From: Euphorbia lathyris
Taxonomy: Eukaryota > Streptophyta > Magnoliopsida > Malpighiales > Euphorbiaceae
Direction of reading: 5' to 3'
NCBI RefSeq assembly: GCF_963576675.1
Contig: NC_088913.1
Coordinates: forward strand, 22,337,001 to 22,401,000
DNA: 64,000 nt
Within the stretch, counting starts at the first letter, position 1, and each line of letters opens with the position of its first letter. The position numbers were made by a program, and so were the translations under genes. Shown piece after piece: positions 44,616 to 56,419 of the stretch. Below the pieces are notes generated by a model that searched no databases, was not told the DNA's origin, and saw only the letters and a program-made list of their open reading frames with translations.

Positions 44616-45179
44616 CTTCTTATTGTCTCATGGTTCTTATTGGTTTGGTAATTATCTTTAGCAGTATGATACTTATTTTAAATTTATGCCAATTTTGCAG
44701 GAAAAACGGTTCTCATTATTTAATTACCGACTTATGGCTAATGCTTTATCCTTGTATAGGTAATCACTTGAGTTTCTTTTCCAATTTATCTGACTGACAT
44801 TTGTTGCCTTTTTTACCTATATATTTATATATATATATTGCTTCTGTATTTGATTCGTAGGAAAGTTTAAGCGACTTGGTATACCTGATGAGATGAGCGT
44901 ATAATACTCATGCTAGCTGGTGATATGGTTGCAGTGCTAGGAATAAATACCTCGCTCAAGTATTCAACAATGAGAATCACAAATTGAACCATCGAGTCTC
45001 TTTCTCCAAATTCATGTTGATGAATGAAGACTGTTTTATTTATTCTTGTGATGCTTAGATACTTACTCTTGAATTATAATGTTAGGTACGTTTGACCGAC
45101 AATTTTTTTTTTGTAATTCATTGATCTTAGAATACGTTACCCTTAAAGTACTTTAAGTGGCGAAGTACTTACGTTTTTC
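44616..45179. other. CACTA interior, AT-rich
   Basis: Contains a (TA)n stretch near 44820-44840 and a possible exon near 44860-44950 that I cannot assign. No further feature is seen. Confidence 0.35.
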
Positions 45180-45790
45180 CTCTTTATGTAAGCAAATGAT
45201 ATGTTGCTTTTTATTTAAACAGTTGGCTTTTCGATTAAGTGTTGCTTACAGATTTGAAATTAAACAATGTTGCTTTTACATTACAAAATATTGCATTTAC
45301 TGTAAAAAATATTGTTGTTGCTTTAGCTAAAAATATCATTGCATTTGTCAAATAAAGAGTGTGGCTATAAGCTAGAAAATGTTGCCTTAGATGGGAGCAA
45401 ATGTTGCTTTAGTATTAAAATATTTTGTTGCTTATTGCTTTAGAAAGTGTTGCATTTATTAATTTTGTGTTGCATTAGTTTGAATATAAGTGTTGCATTT
45501 TAGTATAAAATGTTGTTAATAGTTAACAAAAGCAACATATTGTTAATATTAAACGTGTTGCTTTAACGCTGAAAAAATGTTGCCATTGTTATTTTGTGAT
45601 ATAATGTTGCCTTACCTGTAAATTATGGCAACACATTTCTTGATGTTGCTATACAGAACATAATGTTGCAAAGGCAATGGTGAATATACCAACACTTTAA
45701 ATATGTCTGAATGTGTTGCCTTATCCAATTTTTTGACCTATTGTTACATTTTTAGGATATATTGCAACTTATTTACGATGTTGCAATAGC
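45180..45790. repeat. CACTA right subterminal repeats
   Basis: About twenty copies of 'tgttgctttag', 'atgttgcctta' or 'gtgttgcatt' words in both orientations fill this ~600-bp end. They match the left-end motifs and point to binding sites for a CACTA transposase supplied elsewhere. Confidence 0.7.
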
Positions 45791-45799
45791 CCATCCATG

Positions 45800-46153
45800 C
45801 TGAAGTTTAACAAAGTTAAAGTGGAATGGAACTCAGCATTAAAAGCCCTCTCAAAAGATGTCTTGCAAAACAGAACTCAGCATAGAAGTTGACAACAAAC
45901 GAAGACAACGAATAAAGTAGAAACTGAGTAAATCTTCAGGACAGCATGAGAGATCCGTTCACTAGAAGACAAGTTTTACAAACCTTCTGCACCAATAATT
46001 GAATCCTCGGAATTACGCAAAAGACACATTCCAAGATGCATGGGTCAACAGATTATTGCTAAAAGACAATTGCCACAAAAAGACAACGTCTGCAGGAAGA
46101 AGACAAGTCTGACGTCTGAAGAAAATCAGAGGATAGGATTGGCCTGCAAAACC
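45800..46153 (+). repeat. Copia-1 3' LTR, piece 2
   Basis: Continues the LTR from 'ctgaagtttaac' to 'ctgcaaaacc'. Its last five bases, aaacc, are the left target-site copy of copia-2. Confidence 0.93.
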
Positions 46154-48019
46154 TGTTGGAAATTAGGCTAAGGTATAGCAGCGGAAATATAAAAAAAAAT
46201 TAGCCTACTTCCTTTTAACCATAGGATCCGTTAATCGTTATTTCATATAAAGAGGGATAAGAAGGAATACCTTTTGAAGAACAATCTACCGTTGTTAAAG
46301 AAGCACCCACAATTCTTCTCCGAGATCCCAAGCACGAAGTATAACACGGTGAGGTTAAGATAGAATCAACCCTTATGAGATGCAACCAAAATAGATTGCC
46401 TCTAATTAACCAACACAAGATCAAAGAGAAAAGGAGATGAATGTAATTAATCAATCGACGGAAGCCGTATGAATTCTTGTCCACGAAAACGGGAAGTCGA
46501 ATTCTCTTTCTCTCACTAGCTAGGGATTTCGAAAATCACAAAGGGGGAGGGGATAGGCTTAGTCGAAATTCACACATTAGGGGGGTATATATAATAACTT
46601 GTATCTAAACCCTAGTTAGATAGGAATAGGTTACTTAATAGGAATTCAATTCGGAATAGGATTCCTAATTATTATCTTATAATATATCTAATATATTTAG
46701 GATAATAATAAATAACCTAATTGGATAATAATAGGAGTATATTAATCTAATTAAAACTCCTAATTTAATTATCTCTCTTAATTAATTTAATTCACAAACC
46801 TAATCAAATTAGGATTAAGGGAATTAAAATAATTCCTAACTTATTATATACAAATTTCGGCCTCCCCTAATTAAATGGGCCTTACTGGGCTCATTTGGGC
46901 TTCCATCTATTAATGACATCCATCTCTCTTTTGGTTCCAAGTCTTATGTGTGATCCATTAGGTTCTTACTACTTCTGGCCGTATGCAACTATTAAATTAA
47001 TTTCTTTAAGAATTATATTTAATCCTTGCATAACGGAATGATGTACTGAGTATGTTATTGGCAAGTCTGTAATCATTCCCCTAGAGTCCGTTAAGAAGAC
47101 AGGTTGATTCTGTCGTTAACCCTTCCGTATTAGTTACAGTATAATTCGATCCTTTATCAACTATATCCTTGAACTGAATCTTATGACTATGGATGATGTC
47201 AAGTCACATATAGCGAGACGTTCGTTTTACTTGTTCAGGCCGAGTCAACTCAAATAGATAGGTTAAGTGAAATCTGTATTTCAAGTCTTAAGCTATCACC
47301 TTGCAAGGATTTAGAGTCGAGTCTTCCACAAGCGATCCTTGGATATATCTCCCATTAATCGGGAGTGATAAATGCTCAATCCAATGTATAACTACCCTGA
47401 CATTACTTCCTGTGACACCCAACCTTTGCAGTTCACACCCCAGAGTCATCTCTGTTAAGGATCGTGGGACCGCAGGATCAAAGTCTCACATTCAGTAATT
47501 CAGGATGACCAATTAACATTCCTTTGAGTCTAAGGATTACTTATACATATTAATACCAATGAGATGAATAGGTGACAAGGATGAATCTATCCATCCTGTT
47601 ATCTCAAATCGGATCCCCAATCCTAATGAACGACGTTTCATCGGATCTATGTAACTGTCCAGATATCTATATATATGAAGCTTGTGAGATCAGCTTTCTG
47701 TCGGACAGAAGACATTGTTACATACAAGTCTCAACAGTGATATATCAATCCTAAACATATCACTTGACTTGAGGTGGTTTTAAGTTTATTAGTTTATTAT
47801 AAAGTTTTGTCTAACTTCATGCTTGTATGAACACTTTATAATCACTTTAAACAAACTTACGGATTTCCTTTTATTAGACTTTATTTAGTGCTTTAAAAGG
47901 GATTGTCTTTATATAGTTATAAAACATATATCTCATTAAAACAAATGATATAAAGAACAATTCATTTACATTAAGTTTGTATCCTGCAACAATTGTCTAT
48001 AGGACACTAAACCCCAACA
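46154..48019 (-). repeat. Copia-2 3' LTR (left copy)
   Basis: In forward orientation it starts TGTTGGAAATTAGG and ends CTAAACCCCAACA. Minus-strand reading gives TG..CA ends. It is the same length as the right copy, with only small differences. Confidence 0.95.
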
Positions 48020-48034
48020 TACTCCCACTTGGAC
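48020..48034 (-). promoter_or_regulatory. Copia-2 polypurine tract
   Basis: On the minus strand, ccaagtgggagta directly abuts the 3' LTR. This is the expected plus-strand priming site. The same tract is found next to the copia-3 LTR at 58461. Confidence 0.75.
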
Positions 48035-51000
48035 TAAAGCCAATTGTTTCTAAAACTTATCCCTGTAGAAGTTAAATGACGATCATGTACTTTCTGGGTT
48101 AAAGGCTTTGTCAACGGATCTGCAACGTTGTCCTCTGTAGGTACTCTTTCTATTCTCACATCTCCTCTAGCCACAATCTCTCTAATGATGTGGTATCGCT
48201 TTAGGTAGTGCTTGGATGTATTATGAGACCGTGGTTCCTTTGCTTGCGCAATGGCTCCATTGTTATCACAGTACAGAGTAATGGGATTGACAATGTCAGG
48301 CACCACACCTAGTTCTGTAATGAACTTTCTAATCCAAACTGCTTCCTTTGCTGCTTCCGCAGCAGCGATGTACTCTGACTCGGTCGTAGAGAAAGCTACG
48401 CTTCCCTGCTTGGAACTTTTCCAAGTGACCACGCCTCCATTCAAGATAAACAGGTATCCTGATTGGGATTTAAAATCATTCTCGTCTGTGAGATGACTAG
48501 CGTCTGAAAATCCTTCAATTTTCAGATCTCCTTCTCTGTACACTAGGAACATATCTTTAGTCCTTCTCAAGTACTTAAGAATGTTCTTGACGGCAATCCA
48601 ATGCTCGTCTCTCGGATTCCCTTGGTAACGCCTCGTTACAGATAACGCGAACGCTACGTCAGGTCTAGTGCATAGCATAGCATACATAATCGAACCGATC
48701 GCGCTAGCGTATGGGACTACAGCCATGCGTCGTTTGTCATCATCAGTTTTAGGACATTGATGATTGTTTAACTTTACTCCATGTACCATGGGTAAGTTAC
48801 CTCGTTTCGATTCAAGCATGCTAAACCGATTTAGCACCTTTTCAATGTATGTAGCCTGTGAAAGACCAAGCAGTCTTCGCGGTCTATCTCTATAGATCTT
48901 TATACCAAGTATATAAGCTGCTTCACCAAGGTCTTTCATTGAGAAGTTACCGGATAACCATACCTTCACCGACTGTAATAGAGCAATGTCATTTCCCATT
49001 AACAGTATATCGTCCACATATAGTATGAGAAATGCTATAGAGCTCCCACTTGCTTTCTTGTAAATGCAAGCTTCTTCGCAATTTTATTCGAAACCAAATT
49101 GTTTTATGGTTTCGTCAAAACGCTTATTCCAGCTTCTCGATGCTTGCTTGAGTCCATAAATGGATCTCTGAAGTTTGCAAACTTTGTTTGCATCCTTCGA
49201 TATGAAACCTTCAGGCTGCATCATGTATACATCCTCAAGCAGGTTTCCATTTAGGAAAGCTGTTTTCACATCCATTTGCCAAATCTCATAATCAAAATGA
49301 GCGGCAATTGCAAGCATGATTCTGATTGATTTGGACATAGCAACAGGAGAGAAGGTTTCGTCATAATCAACACCTTGTTTCTGACGATATCCTTTCGCTA
49401 CCAACCTAGCCTTGTAGGTGCTAACCTTTCCATCCATGTTAGTCTTCTTTTTGAAGATCCACCTGCACCCAATGGGAATTATCCCTTCGGGTGGATCAAC
49501 CAAAGTCCACACTTGGTTAGTATACATGGAATCCATTTCAGAATCCATGGCCTAAATCCATGCTTTAGAATCTGGACTAGTAAGAGCCTCTTCGTAGTTT
49601 TCGGGTTCGTTGTCTAACACGGGAACCTCGTTATCATCTCCCACTAGAAAACCATATCTAACTGGGAGTTCACGAACTCTTCATGATCTACGAATAGGTG
49701 CCACTGGAGTCTCATCTAATGGGACTTCTTCGGGTACCTCCACCGCTTCTGTTGTTTCAGTCGGTGTTTCTTCCTCTTGAACTTCGTCGAGTTCAATCAT
49801 GCTTCCCTTTTGTGTTTCTTCGAGAAACTCTTTCTCTAAGAAGGTTGCGTATCTGGATACTATTACTTTCTGATCATCTGGATGATAGAAGTAATACCCC
49901 ATGGTTTCTTTGGGATATCCAATGAAGAAACATTTATCAGATTTAGAATCTAATTTGTCGGACGCAATGCGTTTGACAAAAGCTGAACAACCCCATACTC
50001 TTATAAATGAGAACACGGGTTTCCTACCAACGAACAATTCATATGGTGTGGAACTAGCGGATTTAGTTGGTACTCGGTTCAGGGTGAAGAGGGCAGTTTC
50101 TAAGGCATAGCCCCAGAACGACTTTGGAAGTAAGGCCATGCTCATCATGGATTGTACCATATCTAATAGGGTACGGTTTCTCCTCTCGGATACACCATTG
50201 TGTTGTGGTGTATAGGGAGGTGTCCATTGTGAGCATATCCCACATTCAGTTAGATAATTCAGAAAATCATCTGAAAGATATTCGCCACCTCGATCGGATC
50301 GAAGCGTCTTTATTTTCCTTTCTAATTGATTTTCCACTTCATTCTTGAAGCATTTGAATTTCTCAAAAGCTTCTGATTTGTGCTTCATCAAGTAGACGTA
50401 ACCATATCGGGTATGGTCATCTATGAAGCTTATGAAGTATCTGAATCCTCCTCTTGCTTGGACTGACATAGGACCGCATACATCTGTATGAATAAGTCCT
50501 AGAGTGTCTGATACACGCTCACCTTTATTGCTAAAGGGTGTCTTTGTCATTTTACCTTTTAAACATGATTCGCATGTTTCCAATGATTCATGATCGATTG
50601 GATCTATAAGCCCATCTTAATGTAGCTTTAGCATGCGTCTCTTGTTTATATGGCCTAAACGACAATGCCACAAGTAAGTTGAATTATCTATCTTATGTCT
50701 TTTGGTATCAATTGCAAAAACAGGAGTTTTATCATCTAACACATAAATCCCATTTTGTGATATTCCTGAAAAATAAAAGATCGAATCTTTATAAAAATTG
50801 CAACTATTATTCTTTATTGAAATATGAAAACCGTCGTCAACAAGACGGCTAATAGAAATAATGTTACGAGACATCTCAGGAACGTATAAACAATTCCTTA
50901 ATTCTATTACAAGCCCAAAGGGCAAAGGTAAAACATAATCTCCAATTGCGAGTGCGGCAACTCTTGCTCCATTTCCCACTCGCAAGTTTATGCTTCCTTT

Positions 51001-51939
51001 CTTTAGTTCCTTAGTCTGATTTAGCTCCTGCATATTCGTACAAATATGAGATCCACATCCGGTATCAAGTACCCAAGATTCAGACAGTGAAACTGTATTT
51101 ATTTCAATATAAAACATACCAGATGTAGAAGCACCGCCTTTTCCCTTCTTGAGGGTGGCTAGATACTCCTTGCAGTTTCTCTTCCAATGCCCGTCTTTAC
51201 CACAGAAGTGGCATTCTCCTTTAGGCTTCTTCACTTCCTTTCCCTTGGACACAACTTTCTTACCTTTCTTGGGATGTTTAGGATTGGGAAAATTCCCTTT
51301 CCTTTTCTTCGATCCCTCAATTACAAGAGCCGGTATGGTCTTGTCTTTCTTCATATTGGGCTCAACTGACTTGAGCATGTTTGCAAGCTCTTCAAGAGAG
51401 GTTTGCAAGTCATTCATCTGATAGTTCATAATGAACTGTGAATAACTTTCTGGGAGGGATTGAAGAATTAAGTCAACACTTAATTCGTTATCCATCGCAA
51501 ATCCAATACTAGAAAGTTTGGTAATGTAGCCAATCATCTTGACACAATGTGTCATGACTGATGTGCCCTCTTGCATCCTGCAACGATATAACAACTTGGA
51601 TATCTCGTAGCGTTCGCACCTGGTTTGTTTCCCAAACAATTCCTTTAGGTGCATGATGATGGAAGAGGCATTCATCTCCTCATGTTGCCTTTGTAATTCC
51701 GATGTCATCGATGCAAGTATGATGCATCCGGCATGATCGTCATCAGCCTTGTGCTTCTGATAAGCATCAATTTCCTCGATGGGAGCATCATCTTCAGGGA
51801 CAGGGGGTATCGATGTATCAAGTACATACCCAATTTTCTCGAACTTCAAAACAATTTTGAGGTTGCGAAACCAGTCGGTGAAGTTCGAACCATTCAGTTT
51901 GTTATCGGTAAGAATGTTTTGCAGATTGGTTTTAGTCAT
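48034..51939 (-). pseudogene. Copia-2 gag-pol polyprotein, four in-frame stops, no frameshift
   Basis: A single 1301-codon minus frame. Gag (LNGSNFTDWFRNLKIVLKFE) comes first, then CCHC (CHFCGKDGHWKRNC, ~241) and protease (WVLDTGCGSHICT, ~290). Integrase follows (LWHCRLGHINKRR, CESCLKGK, TDVCGPM, RSDRGGEYL, PQHNGVSERRNRT), then RT (MDVKTAFLNG, YVDD ~973) and RNase H (STTESEYIAAAEA, LYCDNNGA, VADPLTKPL). In-frame stops lie at 50617-50619, 49681-49683, 49552-49554 and 49084-49086. At each place copia-3 keeps a sense codon (Ser, Gln, Glu, Gln). In the family this polyprotein builds the particle, copies the RNA and integrates the DNA. Confidence 0.93.
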
Positions 51940-53717
51940 GATTTTAAAAGTGTGTGTTTAAACAAAACCTGAGAGTGAGAAAGAGTAAACGTATGTCATT
52001 CATTTGCTTTAAAGTATAACAATCTAAAATTATAGGCCTTTTAATTTATTTCAGATTGCTCCCACTATTTTGCCAAATTAATAACCCTCCATATTAATTC
52101 GAAGAATTTCACAAATCATTTAGTGAGCTAGGATCCTAACTCCTGAGATTTCGCCTTGACTTTAGCCAACAAGCTAGTCCCATTTGTTAGGTAGATTCAT
52201 GCAATCAATCACATCTCGAATGTGATTCCTAGGTTATTGGGTTACTAACCACATTAGTAACTAATATGTCATTCATATTAATCGCAACCATCTTGCCCAT
52301 TAGTTTATGACAACATGAGTTTGCCCATCCAATTATCATACTCTAATTTAAGTATTACCCCATATTCATGAAAGAACGATTTTCAATAATCCAGGTGTTA
52401 CCATAAGACCCCGAGCTTGAGTTTACCCAACAACCCAAAAGCCTCCAGTACTGCCGGCTGAATTATAATATTAGGGAGGGGCAACCGATTTTAATAACTT
52501 GCTTATTTACTTAACTTTTTAACGAGGGATTTTATTTAAGTCCCATAATCTAACTTAGTCTTGATTTGCTTTAGCATACATCAGACATACATACATTCAC
52601 ATACATTGGCGTTATGGACATATCATCTAAATTATTCCGTCGAGCCAGAGACGGAATAAAAGGGGCAAACCTAAGGAAATACTAACTATTACATATTTCT
52701 CCTTAGGTCCTCCGTCTTCTCCATGGCGCCTTGAAATTACATATTAATTTCTATACTACTATAAGAAAACTTCAATTGAATTGAAGGGAATCAGATGAGA
52801 GGAGAAATTACAATAGATAGTAGAAAGGCAGGACGCGCAGGCCCTATTTCAAAAATACCAAAAGACTAAAAGAGGGTCCAAATATGTCTATAACTCCAAA
52901 CATGCATAGACTCAATTAAATAAATTTAATTGGTTGATTACATAACCGCCTTATGTAATATTTAGGTTAATCACATTAACTCGTCAAATTAACTTTCATC
53001 TAATTTTACTTCTAATCGTTTTGTATCTTTATATTAATCCTTAGATTAATATAACCATATAAAACGTCGATTATGCATGTCCCAATTATTTTGATTTCAA
53101 TTCATTTAACACTTTGATTTACAACTTGGTAAAAACAAACTTTTAAACGAATTTTTCATTCGATAATCAAAACAGAAAACTATTGATTTCCGAAACATAT
53201 ATATATATATATAAATTATTTACAAGCCGATTTTAACAATTAAAATCAAGTGGGATTCGGGCCGGGGCCCGAAACTGGGCTGCTGCCGTTTGGCAGCAGC
53301 CCCGCGGCTGCGCGACAGCGGCTGGTCGCGTCGTGAGGCGCGACCCGAGCCGTTGTCGTATTTTTTTTTATAAAATATAAATATAAATATATATATATAT
53401 CAGATTTTTAAACGGTTTTAAAAACGATTTTCAGAAATAGGAAAAACTACAATAGATTTCCGTTTTATCTTTTAGAATTAATAAAACTAATTTTATTAAC
53501 CTAACTATAAAACAAATAGATTTTGTTATAATGATTATCAACCGAAATAATTAGGAACATACACATAATCAATTTTAATTAACAATTAACTAAAATTTAT
53601 TTATCTTTAGAATTAATTAATCAAACAATTTGTTAATTAATCCTAACCATAAATATTTATTCAATCCTATTGAAAAACTTCTAAATTTTCATATATGAAA
53701 TAACGGATTTAACGATG
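51940..53717 (-). other. Copia-2 untranslated leader
   Basis: About 1.8 kb lies between the primer site and the gag ATG. It is AT-rich apart from a GC island near 53260-53360 that holds a hairpin. No ORF with a domain is seen. The same leader occurs in copia-3 (62394-64000) with clear similarity. Confidence 0.7.
53277..53302 (-). other. GC-rich hairpin in copia-2 leader
   Basis: gggctgctgcc and ggcagcagccc form a perfect 11-bp stem around a 4-base loop (gttt). It lies about 430 bases downstream of the primer site on the element's own strand, within AT-rich sequence. Confidence 0.85.
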
Positions 53718-53729
53718 GCTCTGATACCA
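53718..53729 (-). promoter_or_regulatory. Copia-2 primer-binding site
   Basis: gctctgatacca is the complement of TGGTATCAGAGC, one base from the right (5') LTR. It is the standard initiator Met tRNA primer site. Confidence 0.93.
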
Positions 53730-53730
53730 C

Positions 53731-55596
53731 TGTTGGAAATTAGGCTAAGGTATAGCAGCGGAAATATAAAAAAAAATTTAGCCTACTTCCTTTTAACCAT
53801 AGGATCCGTTAATCGTTATTTCATATAAAGAGGGATAAGAAGGAATACCTTTTGAAGAACAATCTACCGTTGTTAAAGAAGCGCCCACAATTCTTCTCCG
53901 AGATCCCAAGCACGAAGTATAACACGGTGAGGTTAAGATAGAATCAACCCTTATGAGATGCAACCAAAATAGATTGCCTCTAATTAACCAACATAAGATC
54001 AAAGAGAAAAGGAGATGAATGTAATTAATCAATCGACGGAAGTCGTATGAATTCTTGTCCACGAAAACGGGAAGTCGAATTCTCTTCTCTCACTAGCTAG
54101 GGATTTCGAAAATCACAAAGGGGGAGGGGATAGGCTTAGTCGAAATTCACACATTAGGGGCGTATATATAATAACTTGTATCTAAACCCTAGTTAGATAG
54201 GAATAGGTTACTTAATAGGAATTCAATTCGGAATAGGATTCCTAATTATTATCTTATAATATATCTAATATATTTAGGATAATAATAAATAACCTAATTG
54301 GATAATAATAGGAGTATATTAATCTAATTAAAACTCCTAATTTAATTATCTCTCTTAATTAATTTAATTCACAAACCTAATCAAATTAGGATTAAGGGAA
54401 TTAAAATAATTCCTAACTTATTATATACAAATTTCGGCCTCCCCTAATTAAATGGGCCTTACTGGGTTCATTTGGGCTTCCATATATTAATGACATCCAT
54501 CTCTCTTTTGGTTCCAAGTCTTATGTGTGATCCATTAGGTTCTTACTACTTCTGGCCGTATGCAACTATTAAATTAATTTCTTCAAGAATTATATTTAAT
54601 CCTTGCATAACGGAATGATGTACTGAGTATGTTATTGGCAAGTCTGTAATCATTCCCCCAGAGTCCGTTAAAAAGACAGGTTGATTCTGTCATTAACCCT
54701 TCCGTATTAGTTACAGTATAATTCGATCCTTTATCAACTATATCCTTGAACTGAATCTTATGACTATGGATGATGTCAAGTCACATATAGCGAGACGTTC
54801 GTTTTACTTGTTCAGGCCGAGTCAACTCAAATAGATAGGTTAAGTGAAATCTGTATTTCAAGTCTTAAGCTATCACCTTGCAAGGATTTAGAGTCGAGTC
54901 TTCCACAAGCGATCCTTGGATATATCTCCCATTAATCGGGAGTGATAAATGCTCAATCCAATGTATAACTACCCTGACATTACTTCCTGTGACACCCAAC
55001 CTTTGCAGTTCACACCCCAGAGTCATCTCTGTTAAGGATCGTGGGACCGCATGATCAAAGTCTCACATTCAGTAATTCAGGATGACCAATTAACATTCCT
55101 TTGAGTCTAAGGATTACTTATACCTATTAATACCAATGAGATGAACATGTGACAAGGATGAATCTATCCATCCTGTTATCTCAAATCGGATCCCCAATCC
55201 TAATGAACGACGTTTCATCGGATCTATGTAACTGTCCAGATATCTATATATATGAAGCTTGTGAGATCAGCTTTCTGTCGGACAGAAGACATTGTTACAT
55301 ATAAGTCTCAACAGTGATATATCAATCCTAAACATATCACTTGACTTGGAGTGGTTTTAAGTTTATTAGTTTATTATAAAGTTTTGTCTAACTTCATGCT
55401 TGTATGAACACTTTATAATCACTTTAAACAAACTTACGGATTTCCTTTTATTAGACTTTATTTAGTGCTTTAAAAGGGATTGCCTTTATATAGTTATAAA
55501 ACATATATCTCATTAAAACAAATGATATAAAGAACAATTCATTTACATTAAGTTTGTATCCTGCAACAATTGTCTATAGGACACTAAACCCCAACA
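53731..55596 (-). repeat. Copia-2 5' LTR (right copy)
   Basis: The 1866-bp partner of 46154-48019. As the 5' LTR of a minus-strand element, it carries the promoter used for the element RNA. Confidence 0.95.
55484..55492 (-). promoter_or_regulatory. TATA box of copia-2 5' LTR
   Basis: TATATAAAG on the minus strand, about 105 bp into the LTR, within 'aactatataaaggcaatc'. The left LTR copy at 47907-47915 reads 'ctatataaagacaatc'. The position suggests a short U3. Confidence 0.5.
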
Positions 55597-56100
55597 AAAC
55601 CTGAAGCTGACCAGAAACTGTCTCCTAAAAGAGCCGTTTTGGACTTAACGGCTAAATCAATTCAAATGATCCTCCTCCAGGTCTTCATCTATATAAAGAC
55701 AATCAAACTCCTTGGATCATTGCCGAAGTACAAAAAAGGAAAAATACAAGAGAGAAAAATACAAATTCAAAGCATTCAAAAACAAGAAAGAGATCTTACA
55801 CCCATTTTCTATTCCTGTGTAAATGCTAGATTGATTGTTTGTAATCATCTAAAGTGTTCTTCATTTGAAAAAGAACAACTTGTATCAATCGTGATATTGA
55901 GAGTGTTGTGCTGAGTGTTTGGCTGTAAACATTCAGTGGTAGAGAAATCTAAGTACTGGGTTGTGGTACTTAGTTGGAGTTTGTGCTCTACCTTTAAAGA
56001 GCTCAGTATTGGATTCCAAAAGCCCGGAGGACTCTGGGGACTGGACGTAGGCAGAGAGGCCGAACCAGGATAAGTCTTACTGAGTAATTTCCAACTCTCT

Positions 56101-56165
<65 letters not shown>

Positions 56166-56419
56166 CATGTGTTGTCTGTTGAATTTACTCAGCATATAAA
56201 TCATTTAAACTGACACTGAGTGAATCAGACTGCTGAGTTGGAAGCTGACCACAGAAAGTGTCAATTCCCAACTCACGAGTAAAACAGCCTTAGTCAACAT
56301 CTGACCAAAGCTGTCTTACATTAAAATCGTCCGTGCTGACCAAAAGCTGAGTTAACAAACTCATCAAAATTATCAAGTCAGTATAATTAAATTAGCGAAA
56401 AAATTATATTGGTTCCTAA
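55597..56419 (+). repeat. Copia-1 3' LTR, piece 3
   Basis: Starts with the right TSD copy of copia-2 (aaacc) and runs to 'ggttcctaa', where copia-3 is inserted. It contains the TATA box (55690-55698) and the AT microsatellite. About 38 bp of LTR remain to be found past copia-3. Confidence 0.93.
56103..56162. repeat. (AT)n microsatellite in copia-1 3' LTR
   Basis: About 29 AT units followed by 'gtgcatgtg'. The 5' LTR has (AT)7(GT)18 at the same place. Confidence 0.95.

Larger units (their letters stand above)
38410..45799. mobile_element. CACTA (En/Spm-type) element, non-autonomous, with captured host gene pieces
   Basis: Starts CACTACACCATAGATTGGCTATTGCAAC. The other end, read inverted, is CATGGATGGGCTATTGCAAC, so the terminal repeats match at about 19 of 21 bases. 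The right end lacks the outer CACTACAC and the LTR resumes at once ('ctgaag'). With left target 'tct', the right terminal 8 bases and one target base appear deleted. Both ends carry dense subterminal repeats of 'tgttgctttag'-like words, typical of CACTA elements. No transposase domain is visible in 7.4 kb. The inside holds exon fragments of at least two host genes with intron-like gaps. Confidence 0.82.
46154..55596 (-). mobile_element. Copia-2: complete Ty1-copia element with TSD aaacc
   Basis: A 9443-bp element on the minus strand: two 1866-bp LTRs, primer-binding site, leader with GC hairpin, one gag-pol frame and polypurine tract. It is flanked by aaacc at 46149-46153 and 55597-55601, and sits inside the 3' LTR of copia-1. 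A hand comparison of its LTRs finds roughly 20 differences, about 1%. That is fewer than between the copia-1 LTRs, in keeping with the nesting order. Confidence 0.95.
27846..56419 (+). mobile_element. Copia-1: SIRE-like Ty1-copia element, interrupted by three later insertions
   Basis: The element runs: 5' LTR (27846-29317), primer-binding site (29320), gag-pol in one frame (29379-34304), env-position ORF (34813-37706), polypurine-rich stretch and 3' LTR (from 38189). The 3' LTR is split into 38189-38409, 45800-46153 and 55597-56419 by a CACTA element and by copia-2. It is cut again at 56420 by copia-3, so its last ~38 bp and the right target-site copy lie beyond this window. The left flank is ctttg (27841-27845). 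Without the insertions it is about 11.8 kb. A long copia with an extra ORF after pol fits the SIRE/Maximus lineage. Confidence 0.88.

Noticed and set aside
38410..45799. CACTA transposase gene inside the element
   Set aside because: I looked for transposase-type blocks and long ORFs on both strands and found only host-gene pieces and intron-like sequence.
46215..46484. 89-codon minus ORF seen twice (also 53793-54062)
   Set aside because: It is the same stretch of the two copia-2 LTRs. It has no domain and lies in untranslated LTR sequence.
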